Part shown: in pieces, positions 8,944 to 17,952 of the stretch
Layout: every line of letters begins with the position of its first letter
Position numbering within the stretch: the first letter of the stretch is position 1
NCBI RefSeq assembly: GCF_001611975.1
Contig: NZ_CP014525.1
Coordinates: 2,038,001-2,102,000, forward strand
From: Haematospirillum jordaniae
GTDB lineage: Bacteria > Pseudomonadota > Alphaproteobacteria > Rhodospirillales > Rhodospirillaceae
Direction: 5' to 3'
Length of the DNA: 64,000 bases
The notes under the pieces: model-generated
Told to the model about the DNA's origin: nothing
The model's database searches: none
The model's input: only the letters and a program-made list of their open reading frames with translations
Translations under genes and position numbers: made by a program

Positions 8944-9801
8944 TTACTTGACAGGCTCTGCACCAAGACATGGAAGATTCCCTGCCCCTTTGACAACAGC
9001 GTAAGCGCCACGCTGGTTGGGAACCGGCTTGAACTTGTCCGTGATGCCCAAGACAGTCTCGGCGCCACCCAAGTAAAGAACGCCGTCGTCAGACATCAAC
9101 TTGGCAATGCCTTCAAGGACGCGGCCCTTTGTCGCCTGATCAAAATATATCAAGACGTTACGACAGAAAACGACATCAAAGCCTCCCAGCGAGCTGAGAT
9201 CACTCAGAAGGTTGAACTCCCGGAAGTTAACCATTGCCCGTATACCCGCATCAATCTCCCACTGGTCGTCCCGCTTGTGGAAGTATTTGACGAGTAAAGT
9301 GATGGGCAAGCCACGTTGGACCTCAAACTGGCTGTAAAGGCCTGTCTTTGCCTTTTCCAAGATTTCTTTGGACAAATCTGTACCGATAATTTCTGTCTTC
9401 CATCCTGCCAGCTTTGCTGCCTCTTCCTTCAGAATCATGGCAAGTGAATATGGTTCCTGCCCCGAAGATGCCGCAGCACACCAGATACGGAAGGACTTCT
9501 TGGTTGCGCGTGTACGCAGCAGGTTGGGGAGCACGATGTCTTTGAACTGGTCAAATGGCTTCTGGTCCCTGAAAAAGAAGGACTCATTTGTCGTCATGGC
9601 TTCAGTCACATCAGAAGCCAAGCCTTCATCATTAGCACGCAGCTTTTCTGTCAGTTCCTCAATTCCCTTGAATCCGCGCTTGCGGGCAATGGGCATCAGC
9701 CGACTTTCCAGCAGATACGACTTATCTGCATTCAGGACAAGCCCGGAGCGGTCCTTGAGGAGTTTGGCGAGATATTCGAAGTCTTCTGGTTTCATGCTCA
9801 T
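8944..9801 (-). CDS. cheR: Chemotaxis protein methyltransferase CheR
   Basis: A 285-residue S-adenosylmethionine-dependent methyltransferase that adds methyl groups to glutamates of chemoreceptors during adaptation. It has the N-terminal helical CheR domain and the catalytic domain with EAMTTNESFFFRD, AAASSGQEPYSLAM (SAM loop) and FDVVFCRNVLIYF, all hallmark CheR motifs. The ATG at 9801 overlaps the cheB stop as ATGA, so translation is coupled; a second ATG at 9795 is possible. It is the last gene of the minus-strand chemotaxis operon. The family is certain. Confidence 0.96.
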   Translation of the reverse strand: MSMKPEDFEYLAKLLKDRSGLVLNADKSYLLESRLMPIARKRGFKGIEELTEKLRANDEGLASDVTEAMTTNESFFFRDQKPFDQFKDIVLPNLLRTRATKKSFRIWCAAASSGQEPYSLAMILKEEAAKLAGWKTEIIGTDLSKEILEKAKTGLYSQFEVQRGLPITLLVKYFHKRDDQWEIDAGIRAMVNFREFNLLSDLSSLGGFDVVFCRNVLIYFDQATKGRVLEGIAKLMSDDGVLYLGGAETVLGITDKFKPVPNQRGAYAVVKGAGNLPCLGAEPVK

Positions 9802-11021
9802 GCTCGCCTTGTGGCGAATTTCTGGATATAGGAACCGATCTCATCAATCGGAAGGACAGCAGAACACACACCCGTCTGTGCCGTTGCGCCCGGCATACCC
9901 CAGACAACACTGGAAGCCTCGTCCTGCGCAATGACGGTACCTCCGGCCTCGGCAACCACCTTCCCGCCCTTGGCACCGTCAGCCCCCATACCGGTGAGCA
10001 CACAGGCCAGAACCTTCTTGCCATACGCCTTGACAATAGAGCGGAACATGGGATCGACGGCAGGCCGGCAAAAGTTTTCCGGCTCGCCTTGTTCAAGGTG
10101 GACGTAGCGCTCTCCACCCTTGCTGTCGATCAACATATGCCAGTCACCAGGGGCAATATAGATCATGCCACCATTTATCTTTTCACCCTGCGTCGCTTCT
10201 TTGGCAGAAAGACCGGCAATACGGGTGATATGCTCGGCCAGAATGGCTGTAAATGTTGGTGGCATGTGCTGGGTAATCAGAATGGGTTGTTCCACCCCCC
10301 CGGCTGCCTTCAACGCTGTCAGCACCGTAAACAGGGCCTGCGGCCCCCCAGTCGAGCTACCAATGGCGATAACATCAGGGCGTTCGGTCGATGCCTGGCG
10401 CAACTGAATCGGCGCCGTAGGAGATAACAGGCTGACACGCGGTGCTGCAGCAGGGGCTGCAGCCGCTGGCTTGGCCACGGCGGGCGCTGCCGATGCAGGA
10501 GACGCAGCCGCAGCGGGTGCCGTACCAGTACCAGCACCGAATGTACGCCGAACACCTGTACCCCGACGCGCCGACGCACCCAGAACCTTGACCTTGCTGA
10601 CCAGAAGCTCCTGAAAGTCACCGGCCCCCGTCAATTCCTTGGAAGAGCTGGGCTTCGGAATATAATCCGTTGCACCAAGCTCCATGGCTTTCATGCTGAT
10701 TTCTGCGTTCTTGTGCGTCAATGTCGATGACATCAGAACACGAATACCAGGCTTCTTTTCAATAATTTTCGGGAGTGCTGTAAGGCCATCCATAACCGGC
10801 ATTTCGATGTCCAGAACAACAACCTCGACATCGATACGATCCAAGGCCTGCAACGCAGCCTGACCATTACCAACCGACGCAACAACCTTGATTTCCGGAT
10901 CAGCCTCAAGCATGCGGGTCTCAAGACCACGCACGACCGCAGAGTCGTCAACAACCATCACGAGGTATGGCCCATCCCCGCCTGAAGAACCTGCCCCTCC
11001 TGTGTCTTGAGCAAAGGCCAA
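9798..11021 (-). CDS. cheB: Chemotaxis response regulator protein-glutamate methylesterase CheB
   Basis: A 407-residue CheB. The N-terminal receiver domain (about residues 20-140) has the acidic pair DD25-26 and phospho-acceptor Asp71 in VVLDIEMPVMDG. A long Ala/Pro-rich linker (about 160-215) follows. The C-terminal methylesterase domain contains the nucleophile Ser in IGSSTGGPQA, the catalytic His in ITQHMP and Asp in GMGADGAKG. It removes receptor methyl groups and opposes CheR. About 16 residues of Gly/Ser-rich sequence precede the receiver domain, so a start slightly further in is possible. It lies 37 bases downstream of cheY and overlaps cheR. Confidence 0.96.
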   Translation of the reverse strand: MAFAQDTGGAGSSGGDGPYLVMVVDDSAVVRGLETRMLEADPEIKVVASVGNGQAALQALDRIDVEVVVLDIEMPVMDGLTALPKIIEKKPGIRVLMSSTLTHKNAEISMKAMELGATDYIPKPSSSKELTGAGDFQELLVSKVKVLGASARRGTGVRRTFGAGTGTAPAAAASPASAAPAVAKPAAAAPAAAPRVSLLSPTAPIQLRQASTERPDVIAIGSSTGGPQALFTVLTALKAAGGVEQPILITQHMPPTFTAILAEHITRIAGLSAKEATQGEKINGGMIYIAPGDWHMLIDSKGGERYVHLEQGEPENFCRPAVDPMFRSIVKAYGKKVLACVLTGMGADGAKGGKVVAEAGGTVIAQDEASSVVWGMPGATAQTGVCSAVLPIDEIGSYIQKFATRRA

Positions 11022-11058
11022 ACCCCATCTCCTTCAAAAGTCCCAAGAACACCACGCG

Positions 11059-11427
11059 TCAGTCAAGAAGACCAACCTGGGAAAATTTGGCCTGCAAAAT
11101 TTCACTGTCAAATGGCTTCATGATGTACTCGTTGGCACCGGCCTCTATGGCTTCCTGAATGTGGGCAATGTCATTTTCTGTTGTACAAAAAACAACAACA
11201 GGCTTCTGCCCCCCCGGAAGCCGCCGAAGCTCCCGCAGGAAGTCGATACCGCTCATAACCGGCATGTTCCAGTCCAAAAGAATGGCATCAGGAAGTTCCT
11301 TGCGACATATGTCCAAGGCACCTTGGCCGTCCTCGGCCTCCAGGGTCGTAAACGACATTTCCTGAAGAATCTTCTTGGCTACCATGCGGATAACCTTGGA
11401 GTCATCGACGATCAGACACGATTTCAT
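11059..11427 (-). CDS. cheY: Chemotaxis response regulator CheY
   Basis: A 122-residue single-domain receiver. Residues DD8-9, phospho-acceptor Asp52 in LLDWNMPVMSG, the Thr pair in FCTTEND and Lys in YIMKPF form the complete phosphorylation site. When phosphorylated by CheA it is expected to act on the flagellar switch or as a phosphate sink. It sits between cheA and cheB in the operon. The short size and lack of an output domain make CheY the best name, although a sink role cannot be told apart from a motor-binding role by sequence. Confidence 0.94.
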   Translation of the reverse strand: MKSCLIVDDSKVIRMVAKKILQEMSFTTLEAEDGQGALDICRKELPDAILLDWNMPVMSGIDFLRELRRLPGGQKPVVVFCTTENDIAHIQEAIEAGANEYIMKPFDSEILQAKFSQVGLLD

Positions 11428-11552
11428 GCTTCTCCGTGCCCCTCCTTGCAGGGTTCCCTGTCAGCCGGCACCCGCGCCGGGCCTTGTACACTCTGACAAA
11501 CCACCATTCCACGGCAGGGAACAACCCTCTGCCCGAATACAACTTGCCTGTC

Positions 11553-14393
11553 TTATGCCGCAGCTGCACCAAGAATCTGTCCCAGAGTATTAATCAGGGC
11601 ATCCCGGTCAAACTTGGCAACATAATCATCAAATCCTACCTCGCGCCCACGCTCAAGGTCACGCTCTGTTGCCCGCGAACTCAGGGCAATCAGTGGAATC
11701 GTCGCGAACCGCTCATCCTTGCGCAAGGCCTCCGCAAACTCAAAGCCATTCATGCCTGGCATTTCGATATCCGAAACAACAGCATCAAAGCGTGCACCCG
11801 AATTCAGGATAGCCATCGCTTTTTCGGCGCTGTCGACTGTTGTGACATCGTAACCCGACACCGACAGAAGTGGCGTCAAAAGATTACGGAAGAACGGGCT
11901 GTCATCAACCAGCAACACAGAAGGCCCACCTGCAGCGGCACGATCTTGGCTGGATGGAAGCTGCGGCTTGCCGAACCAGTCACCGAAGGCCCGTGTCAGA
12001 TAGTAACCGGTATCGATCACATCTGTTGCACGATCACCGATAATGGCGGTCCCAATGATGCCTTGAGTTTCGGCTTTCAGCTCGACCTTCAGGCGATCCT
12101 CGACGATGTCGACGATCTCGTCCACCATCAAGCCCATAGAACGATCGCGATCCGAGAAGACAAGGATAGGCTGGCGCCCTTCTTTCCGGAACTCGATGCC
12201 ATCGGTAACCGTGACCAATGGCATCAGTTGCCCACGATACTGCACAACGGGCTTGCCAAAGGAGTATTCGACCTTTTCAAGCTCAATCTCTTCCAACCTG
12301 GCAACCAGCGCCAAGGGAACAGCCTTCAATTCGGCTGTGGCTGCGCGGAAGATAAGCAAGCTGGTCATATCATCCACACGGGTACCCTCGTAGGCAGATG
12401 CCCCCTCACCACCAGCGGAATTCATCGTTACTTCGCCGGTTGCGGTGGCAATACCGTTCGGATCTAGGATCATGATAACAGACCCGTCCCCAAGGATCGT
12501 ATTCCCGGAGAACATGGAAATATGACGGAGAATGGGAGCAACCGGCTTGACGACGATTTCTTCGGTATCAAACACGCGGTCGACAATAATCCCGAAGGTA
12601 TAGGTCCCGACTTGGGTAACAACAATGAACGTTTCGTTCAGATCGTTATCCACATCTGCCAAACGCGCGGCAAGGTCATGGATATCGTCCTGACGCAGCT
12701 TGAGCAGATTACCCAAAGAGACCAAAGGCAGCAAACGATCACGCAACCGCAGCACAGGTGCACGGTTGATCTTTTCGATCTTGGTTTCGGAATTCGCTGT
12801 CACCCGGACCAGTTCCAGCACACTGATCTGGGGAATGGCAAAACGCTCTGCCGCACATTCCACAATCAGGGCCGAGACAATCGCAAGGGTCAGCGGGATC
12901 TTGATGGTAAACGTCGTACCCTTTCCATAGATGGTCTTGAGCTCGATGGTCCCACCGATCTTTTCGATATTGGTGCGAACCACGTCCATACCAACACCAC
13001 GGCCCGACACGCTGGTAATCTTCTCGGCCGTGGAGAACCCGGCCTTAAAGATAAACTGGGCAATCTGTTGCTCATTCATCGAGTCGAGATCAGCCTCGGA
13101 AGCCAAGCCATTTGCGATGGCCTTTTCACGGATACGGTTGATATTCAGCCCGCGACCGTCATCAGAAATCTCGATGATGATGTGCCCACCTTCGTGGAAC
13201 GCATTCAGCTTGATAATCCCGACTTCGCTCTTCCCGGCGTTACGGCGGCCTTCGGTATCTTCCAGCCCGTGGTCTGCCGAGTTGCGAACCATGTGGGTCA
13301 AAGGATCCTTGATCAGTTCCAGAACCTGGCGGTCGAGTTCGGTTTCAGCACCATACATCTGAAGATCGATCTTCTTGCCGGTTTCAATCCCCAGATCGCG
13401 AACAATACGAGGCAATTTTGACCAAGCATTACCGATAGGCTGCATCCTAGTCTTCATCACGCCTTCCTGTAAATCAGACGTAATGTGCGACAGCCGCTGC
13501 AGCGGCGCCGCAAACTCGCTGTCATCGCGGCCACGAATCATCTGCAAAAGTTGGTTGCGCGTAAGAACCAGCTCGGAAACCAAGGTCATGAGATTCTCAA
13601 GCAGGTCCACGTTGACGCGGATAGACTGCGCCGCGATAGAATTTTCACCACCACCGCCACCACCACCTGCGGGTGCCGCAGGGGCTGCAGCCTTGGCCGC
13701 CTCTTTAGGTGGCTCCTTTGCTGCAGCAGGAGGCTTGGCCGCCGCAGGCTTCTCAGCCTCAGGTGGGGCAGCAGCAGGCTCTTCGGCAGCCGGAGCGGGC
13801 TTGGCAGACGCAGCCTCCTTGGCACGCTCAGCAGCCATCTGGGCATCAAGCTCTGCCTGACTGGTTGCTTTCTTGCCTTGGGATACCGCCTGCTGAACTT
13901 CAGCCAACAATTCTGCAGCAACCGGAAACGCTTCTGCTGCGGCAGGGGGTGCTTCAGGCGCAGGAGTAGGAGGCGGTGGGGGAGCCGCAGCAGCCGGAGC
14001 ACCACCACCCGAGGTATTCCCCTCAGCCATGGCGTTCAGCTGGTCGATCAGGTCACGGTCATTCCCTTCCGGTTCTGTCTCATTGGCTTCCAGATGTCCC
14101 AGAAGTTCCTTGATTCGGTCGATAGAGGCCAGAATAAGGGTGACAGCTTCGGCCGTGACGGTCAGCTCACCATCACGGAACTTGCCCAGAACGTTCTCCC
14201 CCGAATGGGCCAACGACTCAAGGCGTGGCAACCCAAGGAACCCGCACGTGCCTTTTATGGTGTGAACCAACCGGAAGATATTGGACAAAATGCCCGTGTC
14301 GTTGGGATTCTGCTCCAGATTCACCAACTCAATATCAAGCGTGGCAAGGCTTTCCGCTGTTTCGGTCAGGAATTCACTGAGCAGGTCGTCCAT
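11553..14393 (-). CDS. cheA: Hybrid chemotaxis histidine kinase CheA with two CheW-like domains and receiver
   Basis: A 946-residue hybrid CheA. Domains in order: HPt with His44 in RLVHTIKGTCG; a long Pro/Ala/Glu-rich linker (about 145-265); dimerisation helices starting near VNVDLLENLMTL; the ATPase with MVRNSADHGLE and GRGVGMDVV; a CheW-like domain; a second CheW-like region (starting near SLLIFRAATAELKAVP); and a C-terminal receiver with VLLVDDSPFFR and phospho-acceptor Asp in VVSDIEMPGMNG. The start at 14393 is preceded by GGGGAGA; the frame runs 37 codons further upstream without support. The internal CheW-like domains could explain why no separate cheW is present in the operon. Length exceeds E. 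coli CheA (654) because of the linker, extra CheW and receiver. Confidence 0.95.
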   Translation of the reverse strand: MDDLLSEFLTETAESLATLDIELVNLEQNPNDTGILSNIFRLVHTIKGTCGFLGLPRLESLAHSGENVLGKFRDGELTVTAEAVTLILASIDRIKELLGHLEANETEPEGNDRDLIDQLNAMAEGNTSGGGAPAAAAPPPPPTPAPEAPPAAAEAFPVAAELLAEVQQAVSQGKKATSQAELDAQMAAERAKEAASAKPAPAAEEPAAAPPEAEKPAAAKPPAAAKEPPKEAAKAAAPAAPAGGGGGGGENSIAAQSIRVNVDLLENLMTLVSELVLTRNQLLQMIRGRDDSEFAAPLQRLSHITSDLQEGVMKTRMQPIGNAWSKLPRIVRDLGIETGKKIDLQMYGAETELDRQVLELIKDPLTHMVRNSADHGLEDTEGRRNAGKSEVGIIKLNAFHEGGHIIIEISDDGRGLNINRIREKAIANGLASEADLDSMNEQQIAQFIFKAGFSTAEKITSVSGRGVGMDVVRTNIEKIGGTIELKTIYGKGTTFTIKIPLTLAIVSALIVECAAERFAIPQISVLELVRVTANSETKIEKINRAPVLRLRDRLLPLVSLGNLLKLRQDDIHDLAARLADVDNDLNETFIVVTQVGTYTFGIIVDRVFDTEEIVVKPVAPILRHISMFSGNTILGDGSVIMILDPNGIATATGEVTMNSAGGEGASAYEGTRVDDMTSLLIFRAATAELKAVPLALVARLEEIELEKVEYSFGKPVVQYRGQLMPLVTVTDGIEFRKEGRQPILVFSDRDRSMGLMVDEIVDIVEDRLKVELKAETQGIIGTAIIGDRATDVIDTGYYLTRAFGDWFGKPQLPSSQDRAAAGGPSVLLVDDSPFFRNLLTPLLSVSGYDVTTVDSAEKAMAILNSGARFDAVVSDIEMPGMNGFEFAEALRKDERFATIPLIALSSRATERDLERGREVGFDDYVAKFDRDALINTLGQILGAAAA

Positions 14394-14608
14394 TGGTATC
14401 TCCCCAATGCTCTTCCACGAGAGCGCCGAGAACGAAGCCGTCAAAAACCACCATATCCGGCGGTGCGGCGCACAACGCCCCTCCCTGACCGGATAATCCG
14501 GCACCCAGAACGCTTTTGTAACACGGAAAAAACTGGACCAGAAGGGTTCTTGCTGTCCATTGCCACAGCGCCATCAAATAGAAAACTGGAAGATTATAAG
14601 AAACGCCG

Positions 14609-15244
14609 CTACAAACGCATTGGTGTTGCGCGAAGGGTTATTTCCCGCTTTGAAAAGACATGGGACAAGCGCCACCCAGCCCGCATGGCAAGCTGATGCA
14701 GCAGGATAACCGGGGCATTGCGTGGTCCGGGAACAACGGGCTGCCCAGACAAAAGATCGTCAAGATCCGGGATAGGGGTAACCTGTGTCCCTGCAGCCGC
14801 AACCACAACACCACTGCCGGGACACTCTCCCCCGGAACAGACAGAAATAGACCCACCACGAACAAGATGATCAGCTGCCAGCATGATCATGCAGAGAATC
14901 ATGCGCCCCACATGACCCGGGGTAGATGGCCTGTCAAAGTCATCACCCCAGAGCAGGGTGATGCCGCTTTTTGTTGCCCGGATCCACTCGTCACAGAGTG
15001 TGGCCAAATCGGCAAGATCGCGCTCCCCTGCCAGCGACATGCCAAAAACCGTGCGCAGGAATCGCAGCCGGCTTGAAACCGCATCAGCCGACCCTTTCAG
15101 AAGAGCAACTGTTTCACGGGCCAACTCGGGATCATCTTCATCCGCCATCAGCTCCATACCGGCAACAACGGCCCCGACAGGCCCGGCCAGATCATGGCAC
15201 AGACGCGTACACAACAAGTCCGCAAGATCAGCATCCTGCATCAC
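14609..15244 (-). CDS. ChpT-like histidine phosphotransferase
   Basis: A 211-residue protein of the ChpT-type pseudo-histidine-kinase family. Its LCTRLCHDLAGPVGAV segment carries the expected phosphorylatable His17 in a DHp-like helix, followed by a degenerate ATPase-like fold without nucleotide motifs. In Caulobacter, ChpT relays phosphate from CckA to CtrA and CpdR. Here the gene is immediately upstream of cheA on the same strand (about 215 bases apart), so a role in chemotaxis/motility phosphorelay is possible but is inference. Start is GTG at 15244 or ATG at 15241; GGGG lies nine bases before the GTG. The gene is not named chpT because the partner proteins are outside the window. Confidence 0.78.
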   Translation of the reverse strand: MMQDADLADLLCTRLCHDLAGPVGAVVAGMELMADEDDPELARETVALLKGSADAVSSRLRFLRTVFGMSLAGERDLADLATLCDEWIRATKSGITLLWGDDFDRPSTPGHVGRMILCMIMLAADHLVRGGSISVCSGGECPGSGVVVAAAGTQVTPIPDLDDLLSGQPVVPGPRNAPVILLHQLAMRAGWRLSHVFSKREITLRATPMRL

Positions 15245-15445
15245 AATGGCTGACCCCTTGTTCTGGCATTGACCCTTAGATTACCCCAAGGAACGATGGA
15301 CCATATCACCCTAAAACAACAAGATGAAATACAACAGAAATGGCCCTTCATTCATGCCTTTTTCCGCTTCGTGCAGGCATATAATGTCCAAAGGCCGGGC
15401 AATTCACCCTTGCCGCTAGGAAGGAAAGATGGCAATCAGCGGCTC

Positions 15446-17947
15446 ATGAAGACCCCTGTACCCGATACTGTTTTTGCACACCTTCCTGTCAGCGCTGTTA
15501 TTCCGGATTTGCGGGTAGCACTGGAGAAAACAGGACGTGCGGTCCTGCAGGCACCACCCGGGGCCGGAAAAACGACATCCGTACCCTTGGCCCTGCTGAA
15601 TGAGCCTTGGCTTGCCGAAAAAAAGATCATCATGCTTGAACCCCGTCGCTTGGCCGCACGGGCGAGTGCAGCCCGCATGGCGTCCATGCTGGGTGAGAAA
15701 GTGGGAGAAACCATCGGCTTCCGTATTCGCCAGGACCGCTGCTTATCAAGCCGTACACGCATCGAAGTTGTGACCGAGGGCATTCTAACCCGCATGATCT
15801 TGGAAGATCCGGGGTTAACCGGTGTCGGGTTGATCATCTTTGACGAATTTCATGAACGCTCCCTGCAAGCTGACCTTGGCCTTGCCCTGTGTCTGGACAT
15901 CTCGGAAGCACTGCGTGAAGACCTGCGTCTTCTTGTCATGTCAGCTACCCTTGACAGTGGGCCGTTGTCTTCCCTTCTTGGCAATGCCCCCATCATCGTA
16001 TCAGAAGGCCGCACCTTTCCAGTATCCACCCGTTTCCTGCCACCACGGCGCGGAACAAACATCGAACAGGCCTGCGCTGAAGCCATTGAAGCCCTTGTGG
16101 CAGAAGAACAGGGATCTATCTTGGCCTTTCTTCCCGGTGAGAAGGAAATACGCCGTACCGCACAGTTCCTGTCATCAGCAGGCCTTCCCGGCCACATTGA
16201 TGTACACCCGCTTTATGGAGCCATGCCACCTCACGAGCAAGACCGTGCCCTTGCACCGGCAGGCACAGGACGTCGCAAAATCGTGCTTGCAACGTCGGTT
16301 GCAGAAACATCCCTGACCATCGATGGCATACACATTGTGGTGGACTCAGGTCTTTCACGCCGATCCCGCTTCGATGTCGGCAGCGGAATGGGACATCTGG
16401 TCACCACACGGGTTAGTGCTGCTGAAGCTGCCCAGCGCCAAGGGCGTGCCGGACGGCTGGGACCGGGACTAGGGTGCCGCCTGTGGAGCGAAGCGGAAGA
16501 TCGTGCCTTGGCACCCTTCCCGCCGCCAGAAATCACCGAGGCAGACCTGACACCGCTGCGCCTAGACCTTGCCGTCTGGGGAGCACGGGCAGAGCAGCTT
16601 CGGTGGCTGGATGCTCCCCCCGCTCCAGCCTTGGCCCGGGCCGAAGATCTTCTGCAGGCCATGGGGGCCCTTGATCAGGATGGACGGATAACACAACACG
16701 GAAAGGCAATGGCAGCCTTACCGCTGCACCCACGCTTGTCCCATATGGTCCTGTCGGCTCAGTCTCTGGGTTTGGGTGGACTGGCCTGCTTGATAGCGGC
16801 CGTGCTTGCCGAACGGGATCCCGCCCGCGCCTGTCGCAATGCCGATCTACGACATCGCCTGGAGCTGGTTCAGGGCAAAGTCAAGGACGCATCGGTCGAC
16901 CACCGCGCACTGTCGCGTATTCGCGATCTGTCATCCGGGTGGCAAAAAAAACTGGGCCTGAAAGAAGAATCCGGAACAACCAAGGCTGGCCTAGTAGCCG
17001 CACTGGCCTTCCCGGACCGGATTGGAAAGCAGAGGGTACAAGGCACCTATACACTATCTGGTGGGCGCAGCGCTGCCCTGCCCCCGGATGACCCGCTTGC
17101 GGTGCATGATTTTCTGGTGGTGATGGACCTTGATGGCCGGGGGGCCAACGGACGTATTTTCCTGGCCGCACCCCTGGAACGGCAGGATCTGGAATCCCTG
17201 TTTGCTGATTCCATCGAAGAACAGACCGTAACCTGCTGGGACTCACGAACCGGCAGCGTTCTGTCCCGAGTACAGCAGCGATTGGGTGCTTTAGTCCTTG
17301 CTGAAAAAGTAAACACTGCCCTTGATTCACACACAGCAACACAAGTCATGGCGGAAGGAATCCGTCAGACAGGCCTGCATTGCCTGCCATGGGACAAGCA
17401 GAGCCAGCAATTCCGTGCCCGTGTCACCTTTCTGGCCCAACAGAACAAGGACAACTGGCCCGATATGACAGATGCAGGACTTCTGGACAGCCTGTCGGAC
17501 TGGTTCATCCCGTTTGCAAACGGGCTTACCCGACTGGAGCATCTGAAGCGTCTTGATCTCCTGTCTGCCCTGACTGCCATGCTGTCCTGGACACAACGCC
17601 AGCAGCTGGAGCGCGCCGCACCCTCCCATTTCACGGTTCCGACAGGGGAGCGAATCCCCTTGGACTATACAAGCGGTGAAATACCAGTCTTGTCGGTGCG
17701 GATCCAGCAGCTGTTTGGATGCCGCACACACCCCTCGATAGGAGAAGACACAATACCCCTGACGGTTCATCTGCTGTCTCCAGCTGGACGGCCATTGCAG
17801 ATAACCCGTGACCTGCCGGGATTCTGGACCGGGAGCTACCCGGCCATACGGGCAGAAATGCGTGGACGGTATCCCCGCCACCCTTGGCCCGACGATCCCC
17901 TGACAGCTACGCCAACCAACCGGGCGAAACCACGTGGAAATACCTGA
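15446..17947 (+). CDS. hrpB: ATP-dependent helicase HrpB
   Basis: An 833-residue DEAH-family RNA helicase of the HrpB type. Walker A is APPGAGKTT (residues 36-44), Walker B is DEFHER, motif III is SAT in MSATLD, and the late helicase motif VAETSLTIDGI and QRQGRAGR are intact. The C-terminal HrpB-specific domain follows, including the LDYTSGE and LFGCRTHP segments. The open frame goes 59 codons further upstream, but the ATG at 15446 gives the usual length and starts just before the helicase core. Its role in bacteria is poorly defined (RNA metabolism). It ends five bases before bioF, so it may head the biotin operon, an odd pairing. Confidence 0.93.
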   Translation: MKTPVPDTVFAHLPVSAVIPDLRVALEKTGRAVLQAPPGAGKTTSVPLALLNEPWLAEKKIIMLEPRRLAARASAARMASMLGEKVGETIGFRIRQDRCLSSRTRIEVVTEGILTRMILEDPGLTGVGLIIFDEFHERSLQADLGLALCLDISEALREDLRLLVMSATLDSGPLSSLLGNAPIIVSEGRTFPVSTRFLPPRRGTNIEQACAEAIEALVAEEQGSILAFLPGEKEIRRTAQFLSSAGLPGHIDVHPLYGAMPPHEQDRALAPAGTGRRKIVLATSVAETSLTIDGIHIVVDSGLSRRSRFDVGSGMGHLVTTRVSAAEAAQRQGRAGRLGPGLGCRLWSEAEDRALAPFPPPEITEADLTPLRLDLAVWGARAEQLRWLDAPPAPALARAEDLLQAMGALDQDGRITQHGKAMAALPLHPRLSHMVLSAQSLGLGGLACLIAAVLAERDPARACRNADLRHRLELVQGKVKDASVDHRALSRIRDLSSGWQKKLGLKEESGTTKAGLVAALAFPDRIGKQRVQGTYTLSGGRSAALPPDDPLAVHDFLVVMDLDGRGANGRIFLAAPLERQDLESLFADSIEEQTVTCWDSRTGSVLSRVQQRLGALVLAEKVNTALDSHTATQVMAEGIRQTGLHCLPWDKQSQQFRARVTFLAQQNKDNWPDMTDAGLLDSLSDWFIPFANGLTRLEHLKRLDLLSALTAMLSWTQRQQLERAAPSHFTVPTGERIPLDYTSGEIPVLSVRIQQLFGCRTHPSIGEDTIPLTVHLLSPAGRPLQITRDLPGFWTGSYPAIRAEMRGRYPRHPWPDDPLTATPTNRAKPRGNT

Positions 17948-17952
17948 TAGCC

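Noticed and set aside
8914..8957. Inverted repeat at the apt/cheR junction as a terminator
   Set aside because: The arms are only eight bases with a 28-base loop and no T run at the right place.
13640..14030. Ala/Pro-rich repetitive stretch as a DNA repeat or inserted element
   Set aside because: It is the in-frame flexible linker of CheA, with degenerate Ala, Pro and Glu codons rather than exact DNA repeats.
11436..14696. Three long plus-strand open frames (343, 299 and 403 codons) lying opposite cheY/cheA
   Set aside because: They mirror the codon pattern of the well-supported cheA on the other strand, have no ribosome sites and give low-complexity or motif-free products.
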